Positions 36,236-44,142 of a DNA stretch of 64,000 bases are shown piece after piece; the first letter of the stretch is position 1; the number at the start of each line of letters is the position of its first letter. Origin of the DNA: JABWCQ01 sp964530625 (GTDB taxonomy: Bacteria > Electryoneota > RPQS01); the NCBI GenBank assembly GCA_964530625.1, contig CAZHAK010000011.1, positions 1 to 64,000 of the forward strand. Reading direction: 5' to 3'. The translations under genes were made by a program, and so were the position numbers. The notes beneath the pieces were generated by a model. The model did no database searches. It saw nothing but the letters and a program-made list of their open reading frames with translations, and was not told where the DNA came from.

Positions 36236-36775
36236 GGTTTTTCCCACCTTGATTGCCTTTTGAGTCAGCTGGGTCACTATTATGACGAAAATACAGTACG
36301 TTTACTATCCATGAGGGTCGGCGTCGGGGTCGGTTAAAGTTTCAATCAAGCAAACAACTGAATATGAAGGAGGTTTCATTCCAAGGTCCAGCAGAGCGGA
36401 AAAGAGAGGCGTTCGAACAGAGGCAGAACGGCTTACCAACTGACCCATTCCAACCCGGTGATCTGATTTGTATAGCCGCGGTAACTCAATTCAGTACACG
36501 ATTTCTACTCAATACTGCTCTAAAACTTGACAAAATGACTCATATTCAGGAAGCATAAGAATTGGGCATCGGTCACGTTGCAATTTCAATTTACTATCTA
36601 TCCATTCTACAAGTTACAACATGAACGCCCGTTCCACAACAAAACTCGAGGGGCTATATTATTTTGTGATTCAGTCATACTGTGGATGTTAGAATGTTGT
36701 AACCCTATTTACTATGGTTTGAACAGTCGTGCAAATGAAAAATGTTGGTCTGTATGCGTGCATCTCTATCTAAAC
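36236..36775. other. Intergenic stretch with no supported gene
   Basis: A plus-strand open frame of 64 codons at 36364-36558 begins ATGAAGGAGG but has no recognisable features and unusual composition, so I do not call it. The stretch probably contains the promoter of the minus-strand type IX protein gene. Confidence 0.4.
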
Positions 36776-36808
36776 CAAAAAACCCTGGGTGACGGCCAAG
36801 GGCTTTTG
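36776..36808 (-). terminator. Terminator of the sigma/anti-sigma operon
   Basis: On the minus strand AAAGCCCTTGG and CCCAGGGTTTT pair with one mismatch and one G-T, followed by T6. It lies 25 bases past the anti-sigma stop and shares the AGCCCT core of the other terminators. Confidence 0.75.
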
Positions 36809-36832
36809 TCCACTTCTACTCACAAAGATTTT

Positions 36833-38893
36833 CTACTTAACCAGAACCATTCGCTTCTGTTCCGTCTTGGTATCCGCTTTGAGGCGGTAGATATAGGTAC
36901 CGGAGGCCAATCCGCTGGCATCAAACTGAACACTATGCACACCCGCATCAACGCGCCCATCCATTAGACTTTTGACTTCCTGGCCCAGCATATTGAAGAC
37001 CTTGAGTTCGATGTTTTCGGAAGTTGTTAACTCAAATTCGATGGTCGTCGACGCGTTGAAGGGATTCGGGTAGTTTTGCTTTAGGACAAGGCTGCCGACC
37101 TCGGCTGCGGGAGCCTCATCGTCAAGCGATCTCCGTTGATCGGTGTTATTGCTTACAAAGATCTGGCTGCCCACGCGTTCCGTGACCTCCCCGTCGGGAA
37201 ACACCAGGGTGAGAAAGATGTCGTAACTACCACTCGGAACTCCAGCCAAGTCTCCTCTCCACGACTTCTGATGTGGGTCAAAATCTCTGCAAAGTATAGT
37301 CTCGAAGGAATTGTCGTTTGATCTCAGATACAACAATTGTTGACTTGAACTTCGGGCTGTGTGAGACCAGCCAAGGCTGAGTTCCAAATTCTGCTCGTCA
37401 AATTCAACCTGCCCGAACGCGATTTTTGGCTGAGGCAAAACGGCAAAGTCATTGTCACTGAAATCTTCCAGCGTACTATCCGTAAAGACGGCTTCAAGTC
37501 GCAGTAAGTAGTCACTGCCCACAGGACCTGGATTTACCCAATTCCATGAATTGGATTTACCGTCAATTTTTGTCGCAAGCGTCCTGAGATGACGCGGTTC
37601 CTTGTCCTTTGTGGTCCAGAGTTCCAAGCGATAGTATTGCGGTATTTGGCCCGGCATCGCCCAGTGAACGTCATAAGAAAACCCATCGTAAAGTGTGGCT
37701 TCACGACTTCCATCAAGCAGCTTAAGAGATGTCGGCGCTGATATCGCAAACTCTTTGGACACGGCGCCCAGGCGGCGCGTCTCCCCTTCTATGGCTTCAA
37801 TTCGAAAAGCCAGTCCACTCCCGATCTCGATGGGAGCATCCCATACCCAACTGGTTTCACCAGCGGGCAAGTTCGAAGCAACGCGCAAGGCACAAGTCAG
37901 GCCGCGGTCCTTTGACAGCCAAATCTCATACACCCCGGAGAACTCGCGGTCAGGATCCTTCCAGCTAAGAGTGATCGGAGAGCCGAAAACAAAAATCTCT
38001 CCACCGCGCGGAGAGATGATGTAGGGGCCATTCGAAAAGGCGGCCCCTAGAATATTGTCGTCTCGAAGCTTCCAGAGGAGATTGCGTGCATCGTCCGCAT
38101 GATCCTTCCGTTCGTTGACTAACCATTCTAACAACTTGACTGAGTTGTCAAGGTCATCGTTCATCAGATAACTTTGTGAAAGATACCAGCGCGCCTTCCG
38201 CTGCGATTCACCTGTGGTAAGTTTGTCAGCCTCCATCAGCGACTGTATTGCTGCGTCAGAATTCTTAAGAAGAACTTGACAAACTCCCAGTATTAGCCAC
38301 CACTCCCCTTGCTCAGGAGACTCTTTCACGGCTCTTGTAAAAAGGCGCTCGGCACGGTTGTAGTCCCCCTTGGCATATTCAGCCAGGCCGTTTTGATAAT
38401 TCTCGTTGCCGGGAGGAGGTGATTCTCCTCTGAGTAACAAAGAAGTTGGGCTATCCATCGGTCGAACATTAATATAAAGTGAAAACCGGCTGTCCTTTAG
38501 ATCGGGCATTCTTCCGATTACGAGGAATACCGCAGCAGCCGCTACAGCGATAGACACGCTCCAGTATACGACGCGGAATTTCGATTTTTCGGTTGAAGTT
38601 TTCATTTTAGTTTGTTGATTCTGTTCACGTTGTTGTATCAATGTGCTCTCGTACGTGACGCCCTGTCGCTTAAGTTCTTGCAACACTTTTTCCCGACCCG
38701 CATGAAGCATTGACGCTGCGTCGTACATCAGAGTCACTTCCTGGTGGCAATGATCGCAGACCAGAAGATGCTCTTCGAAGGCAGCTTGTTCGACATCAGA
38801 AAGCGAACCAATCTCGTATTGGCCGATCAACGCTCCAATCTCCGGGTTGGTGCACTCCAAGTGAGTGCCGGGTTCGTTATGCAATTCTGTCAT
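36833..38893 (-). CDS. Membrane anti-sigma factor with TPR, Ig-like and type IX sorting domains
   Basis: 686 residues. The N-terminus has a zinc-finger anti-sigma motif (C14, then H42-LLV-C46-DH-C49). A membrane helix follows at about 108-127. Outside it come TPR-like repeats (about 165-265), two or three Ig-like domains (SPRGGEIFVFGSPITLSW near 300), and a full type IX C-terminal domain (LKQNYPNPFNASTTIEF, LKVFNMLGQEV, RMVLVK). A sorting domain on a protein held by an internal helix with a cytoplasmic N-terminus is unexpected. It could be cleaved, or the domain could act as a sensor of type IX traffic. The ATG overlaps the sigma gene stop (ATGA), which fixes the start and the partnership. 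Confidence 0.85.
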   Translation of the reverse strand: MTELHNEPGTHLECTNPEIGALIGQYEIGSLSDVEQAAFEEHLLVCDHCHQEVTLMYDAASMLHAGREKVLQELKRQGVTYESTLIQQREQNQQTKMKTSTEKSKFRVVYWSVSIAVAAAAVFLVIGRMPDLKDSRFSLYINVRPMDSPTSLLLRGESPPPGNENYQNGLAEYAKGDYNRAERLFTRAVKESPEQGEWWLILGVCQVLLKNSDAAIQSLMEADKLTTGESQRKARWYLSQSYLMNDDLDNSVKLLEWLVNERKDHADDARNLLWKLRDDNILGAAFSNGPYIISPRGGEIFVFGSPITLSWKDPDREFSGVYEIWLSKDRGLTCALRVASNLPAGETSWVWDAPIEIGSGLAFRIEAIEGETRRLGAVSKEFAISAPTSLKLLDGSREATLYDGFSYDVHWAMPGQIPQYYRLELWTTKDKEPRHLRTLATKIDGKSNSWNWVNPGPVGSDYLLRLEAVFTDSTLEDFSDNDFAVLPQPKIAFGQVEFDEQNLELSLGWSHTARSSSQQLLYLRSNDNSFETILCRDFDPHQKSWRGDLAGVPSGSYDIFLTLVFPDGEVTERVGSQIFVSNNTDQRRSLDDEAPAAEVGSLVLKQNYPNPFNASTTIEFELTTSENIELKVFNMLGQEVKSLMDGRVDAGVHSVQFDASGLASGTYIYRLKADTKTEQKRMVLVK

Positions 38894-39501
38894 GTCAAAT
38901 GGTCTTTCATCACGATGCGGAGCTTCTTGCGGCAGTCAAAAATTCGTTTGTCAAAAGTGGCTCGTTTCAACGTCGGCTCAATGCTGGATTGATGTTCCCA
39001 GATTTCCAGAATTGTGCGATGCTCCAGCAGTCCCAGGAATATTGCACGGCACTTTAAGGGTAAGTCTGTGATCGAATCGCAGATGGCCTGAATGAAGTCC
39101 TGCTTCTCAAATTTCTCTGCAAAGCTGTCATTATGGCTCAGTAGAGCAGGGTCCATTCTTTCGCCCTGATCTCCTGCAACTCCTGACAGTCCAGCAACCG
39201 CGACATGCCTGCGATTATAGATCTTTTCGGATCTCAAGGCGTCACCGATCTTGTTTTTCAACACAGCCAACGCGAAAAAGTGCGGATTGTCCTGAATTTC
39301 AGGTAGTTTTTCAAGAACAACGACCAGAGTAGACGAGAGGATTTCCCGGTGGTTCATTTCGGACCATCCTCGTAGACTGTATTGAACGACCGGCATGAGT
39401 CTTACCTCGAGTGCCTTAAAGAGGGCATCCCGGGCAGCTGAGTCATTAGACCGGGAGCCAATGAGGAGGCTTTGCCAATCTGGGGTGTTTTCTCTACTCA
39501 T
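38890..39501 (-). CDS. ECF-like RNA polymerase sigma factor
   Basis: A 203-residue protein with a sigma-2-like N-terminal half (REILSSTLVVVLEKLPEI then FFALAVLKNKIGDALRSEK) and a sigma-4-like helix-turn-helix (ITDLPLKCRAIFLGLLEH and onward) in the C-terminal half. Similarity is moderate. The call rests as much on the overlapping zinc-finger anti-sigma gene downstream. Its targets are unknown. Secreted or surface proteins of this region are candidates. Confidence 0.75.
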   Translation of the reverse strand: MSRENTPDWQSLLIGSRSNDSAARDALFKALEVRLMPVVQYSLRGWSEMNHREILSSTLVVVLEKLPEIQDNPHFFALAVLKNKIGDALRSEKIYNRRHVAVAGLSGVAGDQGERMDPALLSHNDSFAEKFEKQDFIQAICDSITDLPLKCRAIFLGLLEHRTILEIWEHQSSIEPTLKRATFDKRIFDCRKKLRIVMKDHLT

Positions 39502-40184
39502 TAGGTGGTGTGTTTACCAGTTAAGCCAAGAGTTTGTGATGCTTTCAACGCAAGTTAAGGTAAATTAAATCGTTAAGATTAATCGGCTGGTCTCAAATTT
39601 GAGGAAAGCCTCTCTCGCGCAACCGAGTTGTATGCTTGCTTCAATATGACAAATTAGGGAGAGATATGGTAAGTTGCAATAACATATCGCTTTGTATGCA
39701 CCTTTGCGTCGGACATTGTCAGGCACTTATATCTATAAAGCACCATTTTTAGGGATAAGTCGGGAGTAAGGCGCGAGGTTCTGGATGTTGGAAGTAGAGG
39801 TCTAGACTGGATCGTCCGGTGGCTTAGCTTTACTCTGGGATACAAAGGGGAGGCGTTATCTGCACTTACATTCTGGGCATACTGCAACCTAAGTTGATCT
39901 TGTCAAAGTTGAATCAAGCAACATGATTACATAACTCTACCAATAACTAACTATATATCCAATAATATTTTACAATAGTGCGCCAGAAACCTATGGGCGG
40001 AGTCCGAGTTGGCCCCGCACTCAGGTTTTCCGTATATTTCGGGTTACAAAGGCTGAGCGACCTCATCACTTGAATATTGATCGCTCTATGATTCCCGGTT
40101 CGGCAGTTTCCATGGTATTGGTTCGCAATTCATGCAGGCCACCAGAAATTTCAGACACACTCAAGAAAGAACAATTCACAACAA
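39502..40184. other. Divergent intergenic stretch and ettA leader
   Basis: No gene supported; a 77-codon minus frame at 39654-39887 looks like noise. CTCAAATTTGAG (39593-39604) is a perfect palindrome upstream of the sigma gene. The right part contains the ettA promoter and a leader of about 140 bases. Confidence 0.4.
40009..40038 (+). promoter_or_regulatory. Candidate promoter of ettA
   Basis: TTGGCC at 40009-40014, 18 bases, TATATT at 40033-40038. The predicted transcript would have an untranslated leader of about 140 bases, unusually long for this window. Confidence 0.5.
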
Positions 40185-41855
40185 ATGGCACCTCAATACA
40201 TTTTTGTCATGCAGAATCTTGTCAAGCTGTATGGCACGGACAAAGTCCTTGACGATATCAATCTGGCGTTCTATCCTGGCGCTAAAATCGGCTTGGTCGG
40301 TGACAACGGATCAGGCAAGTCCACTTTGCTTCGTATCATGGCAGGGCTTGACAAGGATTTTCAAGGGTCTGCCGAGCCTGCCAAAGGTGTGCGCGCCGTG
40401 CTGGTTGCTCAAGAGCCTGAACTGGACTTGAACAAGACTGTGCGAGAAAACGTGGAGATGGCTTTTGCTCCTACGCAGACGCTGATTGACAAATACAATC
40501 AACTTGCAAATGACATGGCCACGATGGATGGCAAAGAGATGGAAAAGGCGTTGGACCGGATGCAGCGACTTCAGGATGAGATAGACAAAGTGGACGGCTG
40601 GAATCTTGAGCATCAAGTTGAAGTGGCATCGGACGCGCTCTTTTTGCCTGACGGCAACTTAGAAGTTACGAAAATTTCCGGAGGCGAAAGGCGCCGCGTT
40701 GCCCTGTGCAAGGCTCTTATTGAAAAGCCGGACATTCTGCTCCTCGACGAGCCAACCAACCATCTGGATGCCGAAACGGTATTGTGGCTGGAAAAGCAAT
40801 TGCGGGAGTTTGAAGGAACGGTCATCATTTCCACTCACGACCGTTACTTTCTCGACAACATCACCAAATGGATTCTCGAACTCGACGCCGGCAAAGGTAT
40901 CCCATGGGAGGGTAACTATTCGTCATGGCTTGCTCAGAAGATCGTGCAACTCGAAAGACCTGACAAAAAAGCATCTGCAAAACTCACGTCGCTAAAGCGC
41001 GAACTCGCTTGGATAAATCTGAACCAAAGAGACCGCTTGGTCGAGAGCCATAAGCACGTCACCGAATATGAAAAGCGCTCGAAAGAAGTCTTTGATCTCA
41101 GCACGCAGGATATGGGTATTCAAATTGCTCCCGGGCCGCACCTCGGCGACGTGGTACTCGAGATCAACAATGTTTCGAAAAGCTACAATGACTTAGAATT
41201 GATTAAGGACTTCAGCCTCATTCTGCCGCCGGGAAGTATAACGGGAGTCATCGGACCTAACGGCGCTGGCAAGACTACATTGTTCCGAATGATCACAGGA
41301 GAAGAACAGCCGGACGCCGGTTCACTTCGACTCGGGCCGTCCGTCGTGCTTTCCTACGTGAATCAACTGCGTGACGATCTGAATGACACGAAGACATTGT
41401 TCGAGGAGATTACCGACGGGACGGATACTATCACGATGGGAACCAAAGAAATCTCATCCCGCGCCTACGTCTCCAAGTTCAACTTTCGTGGCGGCGATCA
41501 GCAGAAATTTGTCGGGAATCTTTCGGGCGGCGAACGTAACCGGGTTCATCTCGCTAAGCTATTACGCAAAGGCGGTAACTTTCTAATTTTGGACGAGCCC
41601 AGTAATGACCTCGACATCACAACATTGCGAATGCTCGAAAACGCGCTACTCGACTTCAACGGCTGTGTCATGGTCATCAGCCATGACCGCTTCTTTCTTG
41701 ATCGCATTTGCACCCATATGCTCGCGTTCGAAGGGAATGGTTATGTCCGCTGGTTTGAAGGAAATTTCGAAGCCTACGAGCAGCACCGGCGCGCGGAACT
41801 TGGCGCAAACTACGACCGTCCCAGGCGCTCGCTTTACCGCAAATTGACGGCTTGA
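40185..41855 (+). CDS. ettA: Energy-dependent translational throttle protein EttA (ABC-F ATPase)
   Basis: Soluble twin-ATPase protein that binds the ribosomal E site and gates elongation according to ATP/ADP. The first ABC domain has GDNGSGKST, SGGERRRVAL and LLLDEPTNHLD. The second has GPNGAGKTT, LSGGERNRVHLAK and LILDEPSNDLD (Ser in place of the usual Thr). GIPWEGNYSSWLAQK in the linker is characteristic of EttA rather than other ABC-F proteins. At 556 residues it matches E. coli EttA. The ATG at 40185 has only a weak ribosome-binding site. Confidence 0.95.
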   Translation: MAPQYIFVMQNLVKLYGTDKVLDDINLAFYPGAKIGLVGDNGSGKSTLLRIMAGLDKDFQGSAEPAKGVRAVLVAQEPELDLNKTVRENVEMAFAPTQTLIDKYNQLANDMATMDGKEMEKALDRMQRLQDEIDKVDGWNLEHQVEVASDALFLPDGNLEVTKISGGERRRVALCKALIEKPDILLLDEPTNHLDAETVLWLEKQLREFEGTVIISTHDRYFLDNITKWILELDAGKGIPWEGNYSSWLAQKIVQLERPDKKASAKLTSLKRELAWINLNQRDRLVESHKHVTEYEKRSKEVFDLSTQDMGIQIAPGPHLGDVVLEINNVSKSYNDLELIKDFSLILPPGSITGVIGPNGAGKTTLFRMITGEEQPDAGSLRLGPSVVLSYVNQLRDDLNDTKTLFEEITDGTDTITMGTKEISSRAYVSKFNFRGGDQQKFVGNLSGGERNRVHLAKLLRKGGNFLILDEPSNDLDITTLRMLENALLDFNGCVMVISHDRFFLDRICTHMLAFEGNGYVRWFEGNFEAYEQHRRAELGANYDRPRRSLYRKLTA

Positions 41856-41989
41856 CATGGATTAAGTCGTCTTAGTATGTATGGAGCATAGGTAGCTCCG
41901 GAAAAAATTAGACTGCCCGACTAAACTTATCCCCGTCCACAATACTGTATAAGACTGATCTGTTGTTGCCACATTCGCTGGCAGAAAAC

Positions 41990-42150
41990 GGTTCAGCCTC
42001 ACCCCCTGCTCTCTCCTCCCGCGTGTGATGGTCAGTATGCTCCTGAACCCCCAGTTTCCGGCATACATCACACACCGCCACCCCTTTCCCAATCTCAACT
42101 TCTGCTCCGTGTAGCATCGGAATAACAAACACTGGCTTGTGCTTAGGCCG
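41990..42150 (-). pseudogene. Decayed IS3-family OrfA (transposase helix-turn-helix) relic
   Basis: The minus-strand frame reads KHKPVFVIPMLHGAEVEIGK, then VCRKLGVQEHT..HTREERAGG. This follows the IS3/IS911 OrfA pattern (K.R....I...LREAEVE.GKG..V..VCR.LGV.E.TYY.WR.EYGG), with the Tyr-Tyr and Trp positions altered. No OrfB or end repeats are visible and the frame has a stop just upstream, so it is a dead fragment. Confidence 0.65.
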
Positions 42151-42512
42151 TGCTGTACGCTACTCCCCGTTAACAAATATACCACATTTCTCTGGGCTTC
42201 AATGTGACGCTGTTCGCCGAGGCAGATCAAGATTGTCCGCAGATTTGGCTGGTGGCTTCTTTTTTGTTGTGGCTCTACGAGATATCTGCAGCACTCAATA
42301 TTCTGTTGGAAGCCAACTGTACAAGCCTCGGCGTTCGGATGGCTCGATTGTAACACGACTAACGTGACAAAATGAGTCAGATTTAACCACCCGGAGTAAT
42401 TCATTCTGAGCACGTCAATTAACGAATATTGCTTCATGGCTCGCCCGAATCTGCCGCGCATTCAGTTTAATCTGACAAAAAATGTCGTATTAAATGAATG
42501 TTTCTGATTCTA

Positions 42513-42541
42513 TTGCATCAATATTCAGAACAGACTATATT
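42513..42541 (+). promoter_or_regulatory. Promoter of the aromatic degradation operon
   Basis: TTGCAT at 42513-42518, 17 bases, TATATT at 42536-42541, about 115 bases before the first gene. No other clear promoter is seen in the following 20 kb, where genes mostly touch or overlap. The 119-base gap before had is the main exception. Confidence 0.7.
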
Positions 42542-42655
42542 TGACAACTTGCGATAAACGGGAAGAATTGCGCACAGCAAAAGAACTTGCTTTGTTCCAT
42601 CTTTCGCACCTTGAACAACAAGTAAAGTCTTCAATTACGCTCGCTTTTTCCGGCA

Positions 42656-43498
42656 ATGTGGAACTGGATTTCAGTCTTAGATAAATGTCGACGGGAATCT
42701 CGCGTAATCGCGCTGATCACCGTGATTGAGACGAGCGGCTCAACTCCGCGAGATACCGGCGCAAAAATGGTCGTCTTTTCGGATGGTACGTCACGAGGCA
42801 CGATTGGCGGAGGTCGCGTTGAGTATTTTGCAGTTCAAGATGCGTTGCGCTGTTTGCAGCGCAGCAAAAGCGAGGTCTTTTCTTATCCCTTGACCCCCGT
42901 CTTCGGACAATGTTGTGGTGGAAGTGTACGAGTATTTGTGGAATTATTGAATTTGAATCCGCACCTATACATTTTTGGGGCGGGGCACGTTGGACACGCA
43001 CTATGTCAGACTTTGGAGGGTACAGCCTTCGTCACTCACATCATAGATGCGCGAGCAGAATGGGTTGAGCATTCCGAGTTGCCTGAGAGTGTACGACGAC
43101 ATGCCACCGACTGGAAAAACTTTGCCGCGCTTGCCAACTGGAGCAAGTCTCGCACCTATGCTGCGATTATGACTCCGGAGCATTCGGATGATTTGGAGAT
43201 AGTCCGCGATCTTTTGCGTCGGCCCTTGCGCTTCTTGGGATTAATAGGTAGCCGAGCTAAATGGAAACAATTCTGCAATGTGCTTACTCAGGAAGGATTT
43301 CAATCGGCTGAACTCGACCGCGTGCGCTGTCCAATCGGAATTGGAAATACAGGCAAGTCGCCTCGTGAAATTGCCGTCAGCATCGCTGCCGAAATCCTAA
43401 TCAACTATCATGAGACTCGAGCAGATTCCCCTAATTCTTCTAGCAGGCGGAAAATCCAGCCGACTCGGGAGCCCGAAGGGCCTTCTGAAAGTCCATGA
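42656..43498 (+). CDS. XdhC-family molybdenum-cofactor maturation protein
   Basis: XdhC proteins bind Moco and help sulfurate and insert it into xanthine-dehydrogenase-family enzymes. Features are TSGSTPRDTGAKM and GTIGGGRVE in the N-terminal part, FGQCCGGSVRV near 82-92, a Rossmann motif IFGAGHVGHAL, and LGLIGSRAKW with CPIGIGNTGKSPREIAVSIA in the C-terminal part. At 280 residues it has the family length. The xanthine-dehydrogenase-family client encoded in this operon is HcrABC. The last 89 bases overlap the next gene in another frame. Confidence 0.9.
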   Translation: MWNWISVLDKCRRESRVIALITVIETSGSTPRDTGAKMVVFSDGTSRGTIGGGRVEYFAVQDALRCLQRSKSEVFSYPLTPVFGQCCGGSVRVFVELLNLNPHLYIFGAGHVGHALCQTLEGTAFVTHIIDARAEWVEHSELPESVRRHATDWKNFAALANWSKSRTYAAIMTPEHSDDLEIVRDLLRRPLRFLGLIGSRAKWKQFCNVLTQEGFQSAELDRVRCPIGIGNTGKSPREIAVSIAAEILINYHETRADSPNSSSRRKIQPTREPEGPSESP

Positions 43499-44129
43499 CC
43501 GGCTCTGGCTGGAGGCACAGTGCGAATCCTTTCGACGGATTGGCGGCAGGATTATTCTGCTGATTCTGGGATTTGATCGGGAATATTATCTACATACTTT
43601 GGGTCTGGATCAGGAAAACCCGGAGCTTCCGATCGAGTACGCTGGCTGCACTGTTTTCGTCCTACGAAATATGCTGCCCGAATTGGGTCCTTTCACTTCT
43701 GTGCAGTGCGCATGCAACTGGATGGTCTCGCACCCTCATTACCCCGCCGCATTTTGTCTATCCATTGATACACCGGTTCCATCTGAAACCGTGATGAGCG
43801 GGCTTGCGGATCAACTGGAGGTTGGCACTTCCGTAGTTCAGCCACGAATGAACAGCTACAATGGCCACCCGTTGCTACTGAGTCGGCACTTCTTGCTAGA
43901 ACTGCTCAGCCTGGATCCAACTTCTGCTGATTCCAGACTGGATATTCAGGTTAGATACTCCCGAGGCCGCGGCGAAGTACGTTCCCTCCAGGTTGATGAC
44001 CCTTGTATCCATCTCAACTTAAATACTCCCGACGCGTGGCAGTCTTACATTGGCACTCTGAGTCGAAACACAGACAATGCCGAACGGACTCCTGAAAACC
44101 AACACTCTATAATCGACGACAAACATTAA
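43410..44129 (+). CDS. MobA-like nucleotidyltransferase (possible Moco cytidylyltransferase)
   Basis: The N-terminal LILLAGGKSSRLGSPKGLL is the nucleotidyltransferase signature shared by MobA and MocA; CLSIDTPVP supplies the metal-binding Asp. At 239 residues it is slightly longer than MobA. Since it follows xdhC and the operon encodes HcrABC, which uses the cytosine-dinucleotide form, a MocA role (CMP transfer) is likely but not proven. A separate MobA is encoded at 3.8 kb. The ATG at 43410 lies 89 bases inside xdhC; the signature begins ten residues later, so a much shorter overlap is not possible. Confidence 0.8.
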   Translation: MRLEQIPLILLAGGKSSRLGSPKGLLKVHDRLWLEAQCESFRRIGGRIILLILGFDREYYLHTLGLDQENPELPIEYAGCTVFVLRNMLPELGPFTSVQCACNWMVSHPHYPAAFCLSIDTPVPSETVMSGLADQLEVGTSVVQPRMNSYNGHPLLLSRHFLLELLSLDPTSADSRLDIQVRYSRGRGEVRSLQVDDPCIHLNLNTPDAWQSYIGTLSRNTDNAERTPENQHSIIDDKH

Positions 44130-44142
44130 TTGATACTGAACA

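Larger units (their letters stand above)
41856..42655. other. Gene-poor stretch between ettA and the aromatic operon
   Basis: About 800 bases without an intact gene. It contains an IS3-type OrfA relic on the minus strand (listed separately) and the promoter of the aromatic operon at its right end. A small hairpin GGAGC/GCTCC near 41881-41897 lies 26 bases after ettA. A 199-codon minus frame here looks spurious. Confidence 0.5.

Noticed and set aside
36364..36558. 64-codon plus-strand frame beginning ATGAAGGAGG
   Set aside because: No recognisable domain, composition unlike neighbours, in an AT-rich intergenic stretch between minus-strand genes.
39654..39887. 77-codon minus-strand frame upstream of the sigma gene
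   Set aside because: Low-complexity, no protein-like pattern or ribosome-binding site; most likely chance.
36533..42382. Similar TGACAAAATGA(C/G)TCA words near 36530 and 42365
   Set aside because: Only two short copies in unrelated intergenic places; likely coincidence without more copies.
41862..42461. 199-codon minus-strand frame
   Set aside because: It overlaps the IS3 OrfA relic in a different frame, has no family features, and looks like an accidental opening.
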